Positions 55,096 to 63,584 of a stretch of DNA of 64,000 nucleotides are shown piece by piece; position 1 is the stretch's first letter; the number at the start of each line of letters is the position of its first letter. Source of the stretch: Limisoma sp963601185 (GTDB lineage Bacteria > Bacteroidota > Bacteroidia > Bacteroidales > Muribaculaceae); the NCBI GenBank assembly GCA_963601185.1, contig CAVCEE010000015.1, positions 1-64,000 of the forward strand, in the 5' to 3' direction. The position numbers and the translations under genes are program-made. The notes beneath the pieces were generated by a model that searched no databases, was not told the origin of the DNA, and saw only the letters and a program-made list of their open reading frames with translations.

Positions 55096-55125
55096 CGGCG
55101 CAAAAACAAGAGAGGAATAATTGAT

Positions 55126-57465
55126 ATGCCGAAAAATTTAGTAATTGTCGAGTCTCCTGCAAAGGCCAAGACAATTGAAAAGTTTCTGGGAAACGACTAT
55201 AAGGTTATGTCGAGTTACGGACACATCCGCGACTTGAAGAAGAAAGACTTCAGCATCGACGTAGATGACAACTACAAGCCCATCTACGAGATTCCGGCCG
55301 ACAAGAAAGAGTTGGTGAAGCAACTCAAGAGCGAATCGAAAAAGGCAGACATGGTCTGGCTCGCTTCCGATGAGGACCGCGAGGGAGAGGCCATCGCCTG
55401 GCATCTCTATGAAGTGCTCGGGCTCACACCGGAAAAGACCAAGCGCATAGTGTTTCACGAAATCACCAAGGATGCAATCCTCCACGCCATCGAAAATCCC
55501 CGCACCATCGACATCGACCGCGTAAACGCCCAGCAGGCACGCCGCGTGCTCGACCGCATCGTAGGCTTCGAACTGTCGCCGGTGTTGTGGAAGAAAATCA
55601 AGCCGGCACTGTCGGCAGGACGCGTGCAGAGCGTGGCAGTGCGTCTCATCGTGGAGCGCGAAAAGGAAATCAAGAATTTCAAGGCAGAAGAGTACTACCG
55701 CGTTGTGGCTCTACTCCACACCGCCAACTCCCCACAACCTATCCGTGCAGAGTTGAACAAGCGACTTCCCGACAAAGCCTCGGCAATGGCATTCCTCGAA
55801 TCGTGCAAGGACGCAACGTTCAGCATCAGCGACCTCACGGTCAAGCCACTGAAAAAATCTCCGGCAGCACCGTTCACCACCTCGACCCTACAGCAGGAAG
55901 CCTCACGCAAACTCGGTTTCCCGGTGTCGTTGACTATGATGGTGGCACAGAAACTCTACGAAGCCGGACACATCACCTACATGCGTACCGACAGCGTAAA
56001 CCTCTCATCGCTTGCACTCGGTACCATCAAGCAGGAAATCACTGGTTCGCTCGGCGAGAACTACTATAAACTCCGCAACTACCACACAACGAGCAAGGGC
56101 GCACAGGAGGCACACGAAGCCATCCGTCCTACCTACATAGCCCACCACGAGATCTCCGGCACGGCTCAGGAGCAACGCCTCTACGACCTTATCTGGAAGC
56201 GTACAATCGCCACACAGATGGCTGATGCCGTGATTGAGAAGACCACGGTGGAAGTGAGCATCTCCGGTCGCAAGGAGAAATTTGTAGCCACTGGTGAGGT
56301 TGTGAAGTTCGATGGTTTTCTCCACGTCTATATGGAGTCAATCGACGATGAAGATGAATCGGATGCCGACGACGGACGTCTGCCTAAGATGGAAACCGGC
56401 GAAACGCTCTCCCTCGACCGTGTTGACGCAACGCAGCGCTTCACCCAGCAGCCTGCGCGCTACTCCGAGGCATCGCTCGTGAAGAAACTCGAAGAACTCG
56501 GCATCGGCCGACCTTCTACATACGCCCCTACAATCTCGACCATCCAGAACCGCGACTATGTGGAGAAAGGCGAGAAAGAGGGCACTAAACACGACTTCTG
56601 CCTGCTCACGCTCAAAGGCGGCTCTATCGGCGAGTCAAAGAAAACCGAATCGGTGGGCAGCGAGAAAAACAAACTCATTCCTACCGATGTGGGTATGGTC
56701 GTAAATGACTTCCTTATGGACTATTTCCCAGATATTATGGACTACAACTTCACTGCCAACGTCGAGGAGAAATTTGACCATATCGCTGAAGGACAGACCA
56801 AATGGAACGACGAGATTTCGGCATTCTACAAGGTGTTTCACCCGGAAGTGGACAAAATCACCAATCTCCGTCTGGAGCACAAGGTGGGCGAGCGCGTACT
56901 CGGCACTGACCCAAAGACAGGCAAGGAGGTTTCGGTGAAAATCGGCCGCTTCGGCCCGCTCGTGCAACTCGGATCGACCGACAGCGAAGACAAGCCTCAG
57001 TTTGCATCGCTGCTCAAAGGTCAGTCGGTAGCCGACATCACCCTCGAGGAGGCATTGAAACTCTTCGAACTGCCGCGCACCGTAGGCGAGTATGAAGGCG
57101 AGACCGTCACTGCCGCCATCGGACGCTTCGGCCCGTATGTGAAGTACGGCAAGATGTTTGTCTCCATCCCTAAGACACTGACTCCGCAAGCAATAACGAT
57201 TGACGAAGCGATAACGCTCATCAAGAACAAGGCCGAGGCTGACAAGAAGCGTGTAGTAAAGACCTTTGCCGAAGAGCCGGAACTAGAAATCCTCAACGGC
57301 CCTTACGGAGTGTATATCTCCTACAAGAAGAAAAACTACAAGATTCCGAAGGACAAGGACGCCGCTGCACTGACCGTCGACGACTGCAAAGCCATCATCG
57401 AAGAGGCAGCCAACGCGCCCAAGAAGCCTCGCCGCACGGCAGCGCGCCGCACAACAAAGAAATAG
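55126..57465 (+). CDS. topA: DNA topoisomerase I
   Basis: 779 residues from the ATG at 55126 (MPKNLVIVESPAKAKTIEKFLG). Type IA enzyme that relaxes negative supercoils. The Toprim domain is clear (VIVESPAKAK with the catalytic Glu, then ASDEDREGEAIAWH), as are HEITKDAI, QQARRVLDRIVGF and the active-site Tyr285 in ITYMRTDS. The C-terminal part has GRFGPLVQLG, GRFGPYVKYG and YGVYISYKKKNYKIPKD repeats (topoisomerase C-terminal repeat type) with a basic RRTAARRTTKK tail; zinc fingers are absent. birA follows after 5 bp. Confidence 0.98.
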   Translation: MPKNLVIVESPAKAKTIEKFLGNDYKVMSSYGHIRDLKKKDFSIDVDDNYKPIYEIPADKKELVKQLKSESKKADMVWLASDEDREGEAIAWHLYEVLGLTPEKTKRIVFHEITKDAILHAIENPRTIDIDRVNAQQARRVLDRIVGFELSPVLWKKIKPALSAGRVQSVAVRLIVEREKEIKNFKAEEYYRVVALLHTANSPQPIRAELNKRLPDKASAMAFLESCKDATFSISDLTVKPLKKSPAAPFTTSTLQQEASRKLGFPVSLTMMVAQKLYEAGHITYMRTDSVNLSSLALGTIKQEITGSLGENYYKLRNYHTTSKGAQEAHEAIRPTYIAHHEISGTAQEQRLYDLIWKRTIATQMADAVIEKTTVEVSISGRKEKFVATGEVVKFDGFLHVYMESIDDEDESDADDGRLPKMETGETLSLDRVDATQRFTQQPARYSEASLVKKLEELGIGRPSTYAPTISTIQNRDYVEKGEKEGTKHDFCLLTLKGGSIGESKKTESVGSEKNKLIPTDVGMVVNDFLMDYFPDIMDYNFTANVEEKFDHIAEGQTKWNDEISAFYKVFHPEVDKITNLRLEHKVGERVLGTDPKTGKEVSVKIGRFGPLVQLGSTDSEDKPQFASLLKGQSVADITLEEALKLFELPRTVGEYEGETVTAAIGRFGPYVKYGKMFVSIPKTLTPQAITIDEAITLIKNKAEADKKRVVKTFAEEPELEILNGPYGVYISYKKKNYKIPKDKDAAALTVDDCKAIIEEAANAPKKPRRTAARRTTKK

Positions 57466-57470
57466 CAGCA

Positions 57471-58250
57471 ATGACGAAGCCGACCTACGTGCATCTGGAA
57501 TCCATACGTTCAACCAACACCTATGTGGCTGAACACGCCGCCGATATGGCGCACGGCACCGTTGTCTACGCCGACTGCCAGACGGCAGGACGCGGACAGC
57601 GCGGCAACTCGTGGGAAAGCGCCGATTTCCGCAACATCACTATGACGATGCTACTGCGCCCCACTGTCGTTAAGCCGAGTTGCCAGTTCTGGCTTTCGGA
57701 AGCCGTTGCGCTGGCAGTGGTCCACACCCTCGACCGCTACGTCGATGAGGGCGTGAGCGTGAAGTGGCCTAACGACATCTACTGGCACGACAAGAAAATC
57801 TGCGGCATTCTTGTGGAGCATTCGCTTTCAGGCGGCGCAATCGTGCACACGATTGCTGGCATCGGACTGAACGTCAATCAGGAAGCGTTCGTTTCCAACG
57901 CCCCTAACCCAGTGTCGCTCCGGCAGATCGTCGGGCACGACACACCGCTCGACGAGGTGCTACATTTCCTCTCCGAAGAATTGCTCCGGCTTGCCGACAG
58001 TCTACCCGACAATGCTCCGTCTCTCCATCAGGAGTTTCTCAGCCGCCTCTACCGTTGCCGTGGATTTCACACCTACCGCAACATCGAGCCGCGCGAGGCT
58101 GACAGTCTCGAGGGAGGAGAGACCTTCGAGGCAGAGATTGCCGACGTTGCCTCCGACGGCATCCTCACCCTCCGGCTTGCCGACGGCCGCGAGCCGCGCT
58201 ACGCCTTCAAGGAAGTGGAGTTTGTAATCCCGAAACAAACGGAAAAATAG
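57471..58250 (+). CDS. birA: Biotin-[acetyl-CoA-carboxylase] ligase
   Basis: 259 residues. Attaches biotin to the carrier protein via biotinyl-AMP. GRGQRGNSW (40-48) is the adenylate-forming loop, KWPNDIYWHDKKICGILVE the catalytic core, and the C-terminal SH3-like strand domain (TFEAEIADVASDGILTLRLADG) is present. There is no N-terminal winged-helix domain, so it should be a ligase only and not a repressor. It is co-transcribed with topA (5-bp gap). Confidence 0.95.
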   Translation: MTKPTYVHLESIRSTNTYVAEHAADMAHGTVVYADCQTAGRGQRGNSWESADFRNITMTMLLRPTVVKPSCQFWLSEAVALAVVHTLDRYVDEGVSVKWPNDIYWHDKKICGILVEHSLSGGAIVHTIAGIGLNVNQEAFVSNAPNPVSLRQIVGHDTPLDEVLHFLSEELLRLADSLPDNAPSLHQEFLSRLYRCRGFHTYRNIEPREADSLEGGETFEAEIADVASDGILTLRLADGREPRYAFKEVEFVIPKQTEK

Positions 58251-58274
58251 GCCATAATTTCAGTGCTCAAGGTG

Positions 58275-58305
58275 TTGTTTTTGTTGGCGAAAAAAACTAA
58301 CTTTA
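58275..58305 (+). promoter_or_regulatory. Weak promoter for the ATPase/Toprim gene
   Basis: TTG (58275-58277), 20 bp, TAACTTTA (58298-58305), one mismatch to TAnnTTTG, 22 bp before the ATG. Suggests separate control from topA/birA. Confidence 0.4.
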
Positions 58306-58327
58306 CGTCAACAAAAATCTGAATACG

Positions 58328-59899
58328 ATGAGCATAACGCTACCCAAGCGGATCGACGGGCACCCCTCGCCCTCCCTCAACGGCCGCCAGCAAATCACAG
58401 TGGTCGGTGCCAACGGCTCCGGCAAAACACGGTTTATCAACAAGATTATCGAGTCGCTCGGCGACAAAGCCTTTTCCATCTCAGCCCTCTCGGCACTCTA
58501 TCCCATACGCAACGCAGAAACACCGGCGCAGACCATCACGGCGTGCTACAACCGCGCACTGCAGTCGGTGCAGTTTGTGAAACCTGTGGCGGAAACGGAG
58601 TTTGAGATGCTGCTATTTCTCCTGCTCAACGACGAGATGAGCGATATGTTTGCCTACAAGATTAACGCCCTTGAATGCGCCGACCGCCCTCCGCGATTGC
58701 CGCGCACCAAGATTGACACCGTGGTGAAACTCTGGAAGGAGGTATTCCCCAAGAACGACGTGCAGCGCGCCGTAGGCAAGATCAAGTTCACCAACCGACT
58801 TGGCAAAGAAGCCTTCAACCCACGCCAACTTTCCGCCGGCGAGAAAGCCGTGTTCTTCTACATCGGCGCAACGCTCTATGCCCCAAAAGGCAGCATCATC
58901 TTCGTGGACTCGCCTACGCTGTTTCTGCACCGCAGCATCACACAAAGCCTGTGGACCACCATCGAGGGACACCGCCCCGACTGCACGTTTGTCTACCTCA
59001 CCCACGACATCGAGTTCCCTACGTCACGCACCGACAACATCACCGTGTGGGTGCGCGGCTGGAACGTGCAGGACGAGGCATGGGACTATGAACTGATACA
59101 ACCGCACGAGTCACTGAGCGACCAACTGGTAATCGAACTTACTGGCAGCCGCAAGCCGGTGCTCTTCGTGGAGGGCGACAGCGAGCATAGCCTCGATTTT
59201 AGGCTCTATTCTCTGATATTCCCCGAATACACGGTCAAGCCTATGGGCAGTTGCACCAAGGTGATAGAAACAGTGCGGTCGGTAAACGACATCCAAGGCT
59301 TCCACCATCTCGACTCGCGAGGCATCGTGGACCGCGACCGCCGCAGCGTCAAGGAGGTAGAATATCTGCGACAGAAGAAAATCTATGTGCCCGACGTTGC
59401 CGAGATTGAGAACATTATGATGCTCGAGGGCGTGATACGCACCGTGGCGCGCGTCAACGGCAAGGATGCCGACAAGGTGTTTGCGCGCGTGCGCAGCAAC
59501 ATCGTCAAACTCTTCAAGGCGGAACTGCGCCAACAGGCACTGATGCACACACGCCATCAGGTGAAACGCACCATCGAGGTAGTCGTTGACCGCCGCTTCC
59601 AGAACATCAATGCACTGGAGGAGCATCTCGACAACCTCGGCAGCGAAATCCGTCCGCGCGCCATCTACGAAGGACTCTGCCGCGACTTCAACCGCTATGT
59701 GCAGGAGTCGGACTACCGCAGCGTGCTGAGGGTCTACAACCAAAAGACGATGCTCACGGCAAGCAATGTGGCGCAACTCTGCGGCTACAAGTCGAAGGAC
59801 GGCTATATCCACGCCATCTTCGACATCCTCAAGCGCGACAACGCCGACTCGCAGGCAATCCGCACTGCCATAAAGCAATGTTTCCAGATTGACGACTGA
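58328..59899 (+). CDS. Fused ABC-type ATPase and DUF4435 Toprim protein (OLD/PARIS-like)
   Basis: 523 residues. The N-terminal ATPase has Walker A GANGSGKT (27-34), the ABC signature LSAGEK (168-173), Walker B SIIFVDSPT (189-197) and an H-loop THD (225-227). Ser195 replaces the usual catalytic Glu after Asp194. The second half starts VLFVEGDSEHSLD (E282) and has GIVDRDR (D335, D337), the acidic residues of a Toprim nuclease as in DUF4435. AriA and AriB of the PARIS anti-phage system carry these two domains as separate or fused proteins. It could be a defence protein or a core Bacteroidales factor of unknown role; no accessory defence genes adjoin. Confidence 0.8.
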   Translation: MSITLPKRIDGHPSPSLNGRQQITVVGANGSGKTRFINKIIESLGDKAFSISALSALYPIRNAETPAQTITACYNRALQSVQFVKPVAETEFEMLLFLLLNDEMSDMFAYKINALECADRPPRLPRTKIDTVVKLWKEVFPKNDVQRAVGKIKFTNRLGKEAFNPRQLSAGEKAVFFYIGATLYAPKGSIIFVDSPTLFLHRSITQSLWTTIEGHRPDCTFVYLTHDIEFPTSRTDNITVWVRGWNVQDEAWDYELIQPHESLSDQLVIELTGSRKPVLFVEGDSEHSLDFRLYSLIFPEYTVKPMGSCTKVIETVRSVNDIQGFHHLDSRGIVDRDRRSVKEVEYLRQKKIYVPDVAEIENIMMLEGVIRTVARVNGKDADKVFARVRSNIVKLFKAELRQQALMHTRHQVKRTIEVVVDRRFQNINALEEHLDNLGSEIRPRAIYEGLCRDFNRYVQESDYRSVLRVYNQKTMLTASNVAQLCGYKSKDGYIHAIFDILKRDNADSQAIRTAIKQCFQIDD

Positions 59900-59969
59900 T
59901 TTATTGCGACCCAGGAGTAAACCTTTTGCCATTTAATGTGTCAAACTACCACAAATCAAAAAAAATGAG

Positions 59970-59977
59970 TAACTTTG
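59970..59977 (+). promoter_or_regulatory. -7 box for the small paralogous protein pair
   Basis: TAACTTTG (TAnnTTTG), 17 bp before the ATG at 59995, giving a very short leader. Confidence 0.5.
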
Positions 59978-59994
59978 ACAATCATTTATAGGCT

Positions 59995-60411
59995 ATGAAA
60001 CGTGTTATTTCATTAATATGCATGGCATTAATCGCTGTCGCCTCGGCTTTTGCCGCTGCCGCCAACGACCAGTGCACCTCGATAATCGATGCCATCACCG
60101 CCGGCGACTACGCCCGTGCAGAGGGGATGACCATCAAGATTTATTCGCAGAAAAGTTCCTGCTCGGCAGCCACGCTCGCCGACTTGGCTGTGGTTTACCA
60201 CAAACTCACGGAAAAGTCGACCGACCCAGTTACGCGCTACGACTATGTGCTGAAGACCATCGACTGCTACAAGTCGGCAATCGCCGCCAACGCCTCGGAA
60301 GCCAAAGCGCAGTTTGCCTCACGCAAAGTCGATATGGCAACCGTAGTGAAGAACTACAACGCCAACCTGTCGAAGTATCAGCAGGGAGTGTCTGATTCGA
60401 TGAAATTCTAA
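59995..60411 (+). CDS. Small secreted helical protein, family unknown
   Basis: 138 residues with a signal peptide (LIAVASAFAAAA). Not recognised. The rest is probably alpha-helical: DAITAGDYARAEGMTIKIYSQKSSCSAATLADLAVVYHKL. This segment aligns with AGNVEELAKTADGLYSQKDQLSLDNLVDLTVAYNTL in the next gene, so the two are paralogs. It has two Cys after the signal. Start ATG has a -7 box 17 bp upstream. The pair is separated by 16 bp and ends at a terminator. Confidence 0.75.
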   Translation: MKRVISLICMALIAVASAFAAAANDQCTSIIDAITAGDYARAEGMTIKIYSQKSSCSAATLADLAVVYHKLTEKSTDPVTRYDYVLKTIDCYKSAIAANASEAKAQFASRKVDMATVVKNYNANLSKYQQGVSDSMKF

Positions 60412-60427
60412 AAAACAATAATCCAAA

Positions 60428-60871
60428 ATGAAAAAAATTCTATCACTTGTTTCTCTCTTCGCCATCTGTCTGATGATGGCTTCATGTCAGTCTGACGCTG
60501 ACAAGGCGTGCGCCAAACTCGATGAATACATCAAAGCCGGCAATGTTGAAGAACTTGCAAAGACTGCCGACGGCCTCTATTCACAGAAAGACCAACTCAG
60601 TCTCGACAACCTCGTAGACCTCACAGTTGCCTACAACACCCTTGCGCTTAAAGAAAGCAACGGAAGAAACGACGCAACCTATCTTGCCGACTACATCGAG
60701 AAAGCACTCGACTGCCATTACAGCGCATACAGCATCGATGCCGACAAGGCTCTGAAAGCGTTTACCGACAAAGGTCAAGCCAAAATCGGCGACAACCTCT
60801 TCTATATGAAGAAACAGTTGAAAGAGGCGAAAGAAGCCGAACAGGCTCTCATCGACCAAATCAACTCGTAA
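60428..60871 (+). CDS. Small helical lipoprotein, paralog of the preceding gene
   Basis: 147 residues with lipobox (MMASC, Cys20). The body is predicted helical with a TPR-like look (AKLDEYIKAGNVEELAKTADGLYSQKD...). YSQK and L-x-DL-x-V-x-Y are shared with the 59995 gene. The C-terminal half (YMKKQLKEAKEAEQALIDQI) is a likely coiled coil. One protein of the pair is secreted, the other membrane-anchored, which invites a binding-partner idea, but no function is known. Confidence 0.75.
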   Translation: MKKILSLVSLFAICLMMASCQSDADKACAKLDEYIKAGNVEELAKTADGLYSQKDQLSLDNLVDLTVAYNTLALKESNGRNDATYLADYIEKALDCHYSAYSIDADKALKAFTDKGQAKIGDNLFYMKKQLKEAKEAEQALIDQINS

Positions 60872-60896
60872 TCCCATATCGGCATCTCGCCGAAAC

Positions 60897-60935
60897 GACG
60901 GGCAGCGACATCCTATGCCGCTGCCCGCCGTTTAT
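60897..60935 (+). terminator. Terminator of the small paralog pair
   Basis: CGGGCAGCG and CGCTGCCCG form a 9-bp stem followed by CCGTTTATATAT. Confidence 0.8.
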
Positions 60936-61005
60936 ATATATACCTGAGTCAATCCCCAATGGTCATCCCATCACTTGTCATTGCATTGACTAATACTGGC
61001 GGCGT

Positions 61006-61095
61006 CCACTACGAGGCGCAAGTTGCCTGGGGTCTGTCTCTCCGGTCTGAAGACCAGAGTTAGCAATACTGCACTCCCACGGAGTGCTCCTCTGC
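61006..61095 (+). repeat. Double-hairpin dispersed repeat, locus 3
   Basis: 20-bp hairpin with TGAA loop (61040-61059), 11-nt spacer TTAGCAATACT (61060-61070), and hairpin GCACTC/GAGTGC (61071-61087). Relative to locus 1 and 2 several stem bases have changed on both sides so that pairing is kept. It lies between the converging terminators of the small paralog pair and of tRNA-Leu. Region 60872-61150 contains no gene. Confidence 0.75.
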
Positions 61096-61103
61096 GCTGT
61101 GGC

Positions 61104-61150
61104 ACAAAAAGAAAGGCTGACAATCAAATGACTGTCAGCCTTTCTTTTTG
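61104..61150. terminator. Bidirectional terminator downstream of tRNA-Leu(CAA)
   Basis: AAAGGCTGACA and TGTCAGCCTTT form an 11-bp stem with T runs on both strands; it is directly past the tRNA 3' end. Confidence 0.9.
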
Positions 61151-61234
61151 TACCCAGACCCGGGATCGAACCGGGATGGATTTTACTCCACTGGTGTTTG
61201 AGACCAGCGCGTCTACCAATTCCGCCATCTGGGC
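61151..61234 (-). tRNA. tRNA-Leu, anticodon CAA (reads UUG)
   Basis: 84-nt cloverleaf on the minus strand. Acceptor GCCCAGA with TCTGGGT and discriminator A, D-arm with AATTGGTAGAC, anticodon stem CTGGT/ACCAG around CTCAAAC (anticodon CAA), long variable arm (TGGAGTAAAATCCA), T-arm GGTTCGATCC. CCA is not encoded. It shares the class II leucine form with the tRNA at 52757. Confidence 0.95.
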
Positions 61235-61336
61235 ATCAGCGTTGTTGGCTTTTGCGAGTGCAAAGGTAATGCAGAATTGCGAAACCCACAAATTTTTCGG
61301 CAATAATTTTACAAATATTTTTTATCGTTATCCGTT

Positions 61337-63298
61337 TCAGAAGCCAAAGCCGCTGTTGCTGCGGTTGTTAGACGACCCATTGGTGGAGAAGTTACTAAAT
61401 CCGTCGTCCTCCTCCTCTTCGTCGGTTTCAGCCTTTTTCTTGGTGTTTGTCTTGTCCCACTTATTCTGCTCCGGACGGTTTTTCTTTATGGCATCCGGCT
61501 TCTGCCTGTCGATAGGCGCAGAGTAGATGTCCCACGTCTGGTCAATGTCCCAGTTCTTCTTCAAGTTGATTGCCCCGGGATAATAGTAGGTTTCTTCCGG
61601 CTGACGGTGCTCGTCGTAGTTGCCGGTGTCGTACTTTCCATTGCCGTTGCTGTCAATAAACAAGCGTGCATAGTACTTCGACGGCAAGAGGTTCAGGAGT
61701 TCGGCGCGGTGGTTTTTCACCACGGCACGCAGTTTTACCTTGTCGCTGCCGTCGAGCAATTCCACTACCGCTGAGTCGGCGACGGCAGGGATGTTGAACA
61801 CGATGTTGCCGTATTCCTCCATCGCCCTCACCTTAAACTCAGAGCGCAGCGGCTTCGACGCAAGTCCGTAGATGTCGGTCACGGCCAGCGAGTCCACCGT
61901 AAGGGCATACGTCGCGCCCGGCTCCCAGTCGCAACGCATAGTGATGTCGCGCAGGCTCATCGTGGAGTCGCGCATAGCGATACTTTTTATCGCGGCAGGC
62001 TTGTAGACCGTGTCGCCTACCGATTTCACCTCAAGATGGAAAGCCTCCTTGTTGAACGATGCCAGCGGCGTGCCAGCCTGGAATGTCACAGGCGCATACA
62101 CCTCCTGCGTGCCGCTTGTGAGGCATTTCAGTGTAGCAAACGGAGTCACTACAGTGTCGGTTTCCTCGTTTTTCTTTTTCTTCTTAGCCTTCGGACGCTG
62201 GAACGTAAACTTCAGCGTATCGGTGCCCCACGAAAGGTTGTTGAGCGTGTCGGTGCGCAGATAGCGTGTAGCCACCACAAGGGTGTCGGCAGAGATGAGA
62301 TGAGGCGGACGAATCCAGTAGGTCAGCGAGTCATTGTTCTGCGACCGTTCAAGCGAGTACCAGTCCTTAGGCACGTCGTTGCGACCGACGATGGAGAGTT
62401 GCGGCAACGTGTCGGACGGCGCGGCGAAAATCAGCGATATGCGCGTAGAGTCCACGCGAGTGTTGTTGGCGAGATACTGCGTCTTGCGGTTCTCGTTGAA
62501 CATCGACAATAGAATATCGTTCGGGAAATAGTCAGGACGGATGCTACGGACAATCGAGTCCACCTCATTCCTGTCGTTGTAGATTGTGTCGGCAGCCTCG
62601 CGAGTCCCCACGCTTGGCACGATAATCGAATCAAGGAAAGCAATATCCTCCGTAGGGTTGCCAAACTTATAGTCGCGGTCGAGGTCCTTGAGCGCAAAAA
62701 TGTGGTAACGTCCGGGGGCAACGTTACGGATGGTGAATTGTCCGCGGTCGTTGGTCAGTGCCACGCGCTCGAGTTTCACCTTATGGAACGCCGAGTCGGC
62801 AAGGTTGCTCTGCAGACCCACAATCACGCTCTGCATCGGTTCAAGTGTCTGCGAGTCGAGCACATAGCCCGACACACGCATCGAGTCGACGGTGTTTCCC
62901 GTGGAAAACGCAAAGGCGAAATTGCCGAGCGGATTACCCTCGTTGTTATCCTGGATGGAATTGGAAAAATCGATGGAATAGGTGGTGTTGGGCAGCAAAG
63001 TGTCGACAAGTTCCACCGTAACTTTCTTTCCCGACGCCGACATCCTCGGCATCTCCGTCTGAGCCGGAGAGACGATGATTTTTGTGGACGGGTCCTTGAG
63101 CGTGACAATCTCGTCAAAGAATATTTCCACCTTCTTGCCCTTAAAGTTCACGGCGTTAGGCTCCGGATTGCTGCGCATAAACACAGGCGGAGTGCGGTCG
63201 ACAGGACCGCCGCTCGGGTTGCCGATGTTGGCGCACGAATAGAGCACCGCCACCGCTATCAGCACGAATATATAATAAAGCGATTTGCTGTTGTTCAT
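61337..63298 (-). CDS. Ig-like (Big_5/SbsA-type) domain lipoprotein
   Basis: 653 residues with lipobox (LYSC, about Cys21) followed by ANIGNPSGGPVDRTPPVF, a start seen in conserved Bacteroidetes lipoproteins. Residues ~35-130 form a Big_5-type Ig domain (MRSNPEPNAVNFKGKKVEIFFDEIV ... TTYSIDFSNSIQDNNEGN). A carboxypeptidase-regulatory-like segment (VSGYVLDSQTLEPMQSVIVGL) follows; the rest is strand-rich. Residues near the end are acidic (DEEEEDDGF). Function unknown; it may be a surface or assembly protein. Its promoter lies within the dispersed repeat at 63319. Confidence 0.85.
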   Translation of the reverse strand: MNNSKSLYYIFVLIAVAVLYSCANIGNPSGGPVDRTPPVFMRSNPEPNAVNFKGKKVEIFFDEIVTLKDPSTKIIVSPAQTEMPRMSASGKKVTVELVDTLLPNTTYSIDFSNSIQDNNEGNPLGNFAFAFSTGNTVDSMRVSGYVLDSQTLEPMQSVIVGLQSNLADSAFHKVKLERVALTNDRGQFTIRNVAPGRYHIFALKDLDRDYKFGNPTEDIAFLDSIIVPSVGTREAADTIYNDRNEVDSIVRSIRPDYFPNDILLSMFNENRKTQYLANNTRVDSTRISLIFAAPSDTLPQLSIVGRNDVPKDWYSLERSQNNDSLTYWIRPPHLISADTLVVATRYLRTDTLNNLSWGTDTLKFTFQRPKAKKKKKNEETDTVVTPFATLKCLTSGTQEVYAPVTFQAGTPLASFNKEAFHLEVKSVGDTVYKPAAIKSIAMRDSTMSLRDITMRCDWEPGATYALTVDSLAVTDIYGLASKPLRSEFKVRAMEEYGNIVFNIPAVADSAVVELLDGSDKVKLRAVVKNHRAELLNLLPSKYYARLFIDSNGNGKYDTGNYDEHRQPEETYYYPGAINLKKNWDIDQTWDIYSAPIDRQKPDAIKKNRPEQNKWDKTNTKKKAETDEEEEDDGFSNFSTNGSSNNRSNSGFGF

Positions 63299-63318
63299 CT
63301 ATACTCAATTTGTAGGTA

Positions 63319-63400
63319 CAAAGATAGTGCAAGCCGAGTGAAGAGCAAAACAAGTCTTGCTTGATTTTGCTTTTCCGAGGCACAGCCTATCTTATTTAGA
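63319..63400 (-). repeat. Single copy of the 77-bp promoter-bearing repeat
   Basis: In reverse orientation it matches the unit at 27491-27660: AAAGATAGTGCAAGC, an AGCAAAACAAG/CTTGATTTTGCT hairpin and TTCCGAGGC-CAGCC-ATCTTAT. On the minus strand TTTG (63346-63349), 19 bp and TATCTTTG (63319-63326) make a full promoter for the Ig-like lipoprotein at 63298. Confidence 0.8.
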
Positions 63401-63522
63401 GATAGCACAAATCGGGGGCATAACGGCAAAAATCGCCGCCAGAGTGCAATAATATGCTTAGAAACACATTTTCCAAACGTTTAAATCCACCGCAAAAAGT
63501 TTTCAACTTGAAAGAAATACCG

Positions 63523-63530
63523 TATATTTG
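63523..63530 (+). promoter_or_regulatory. -7 box for secDF
   Basis: TATATTTG (TAnnTTTG) with a TTTT at 63500-63503 as a poor -33 (19-bp gap); leader about 48 nt. Confidence 0.5.
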
Positions 63531-63584
63531 CAAACTGAAAAAAACGCATAAATTTTTCAATTAAATATTAACAACAAAAAACAA

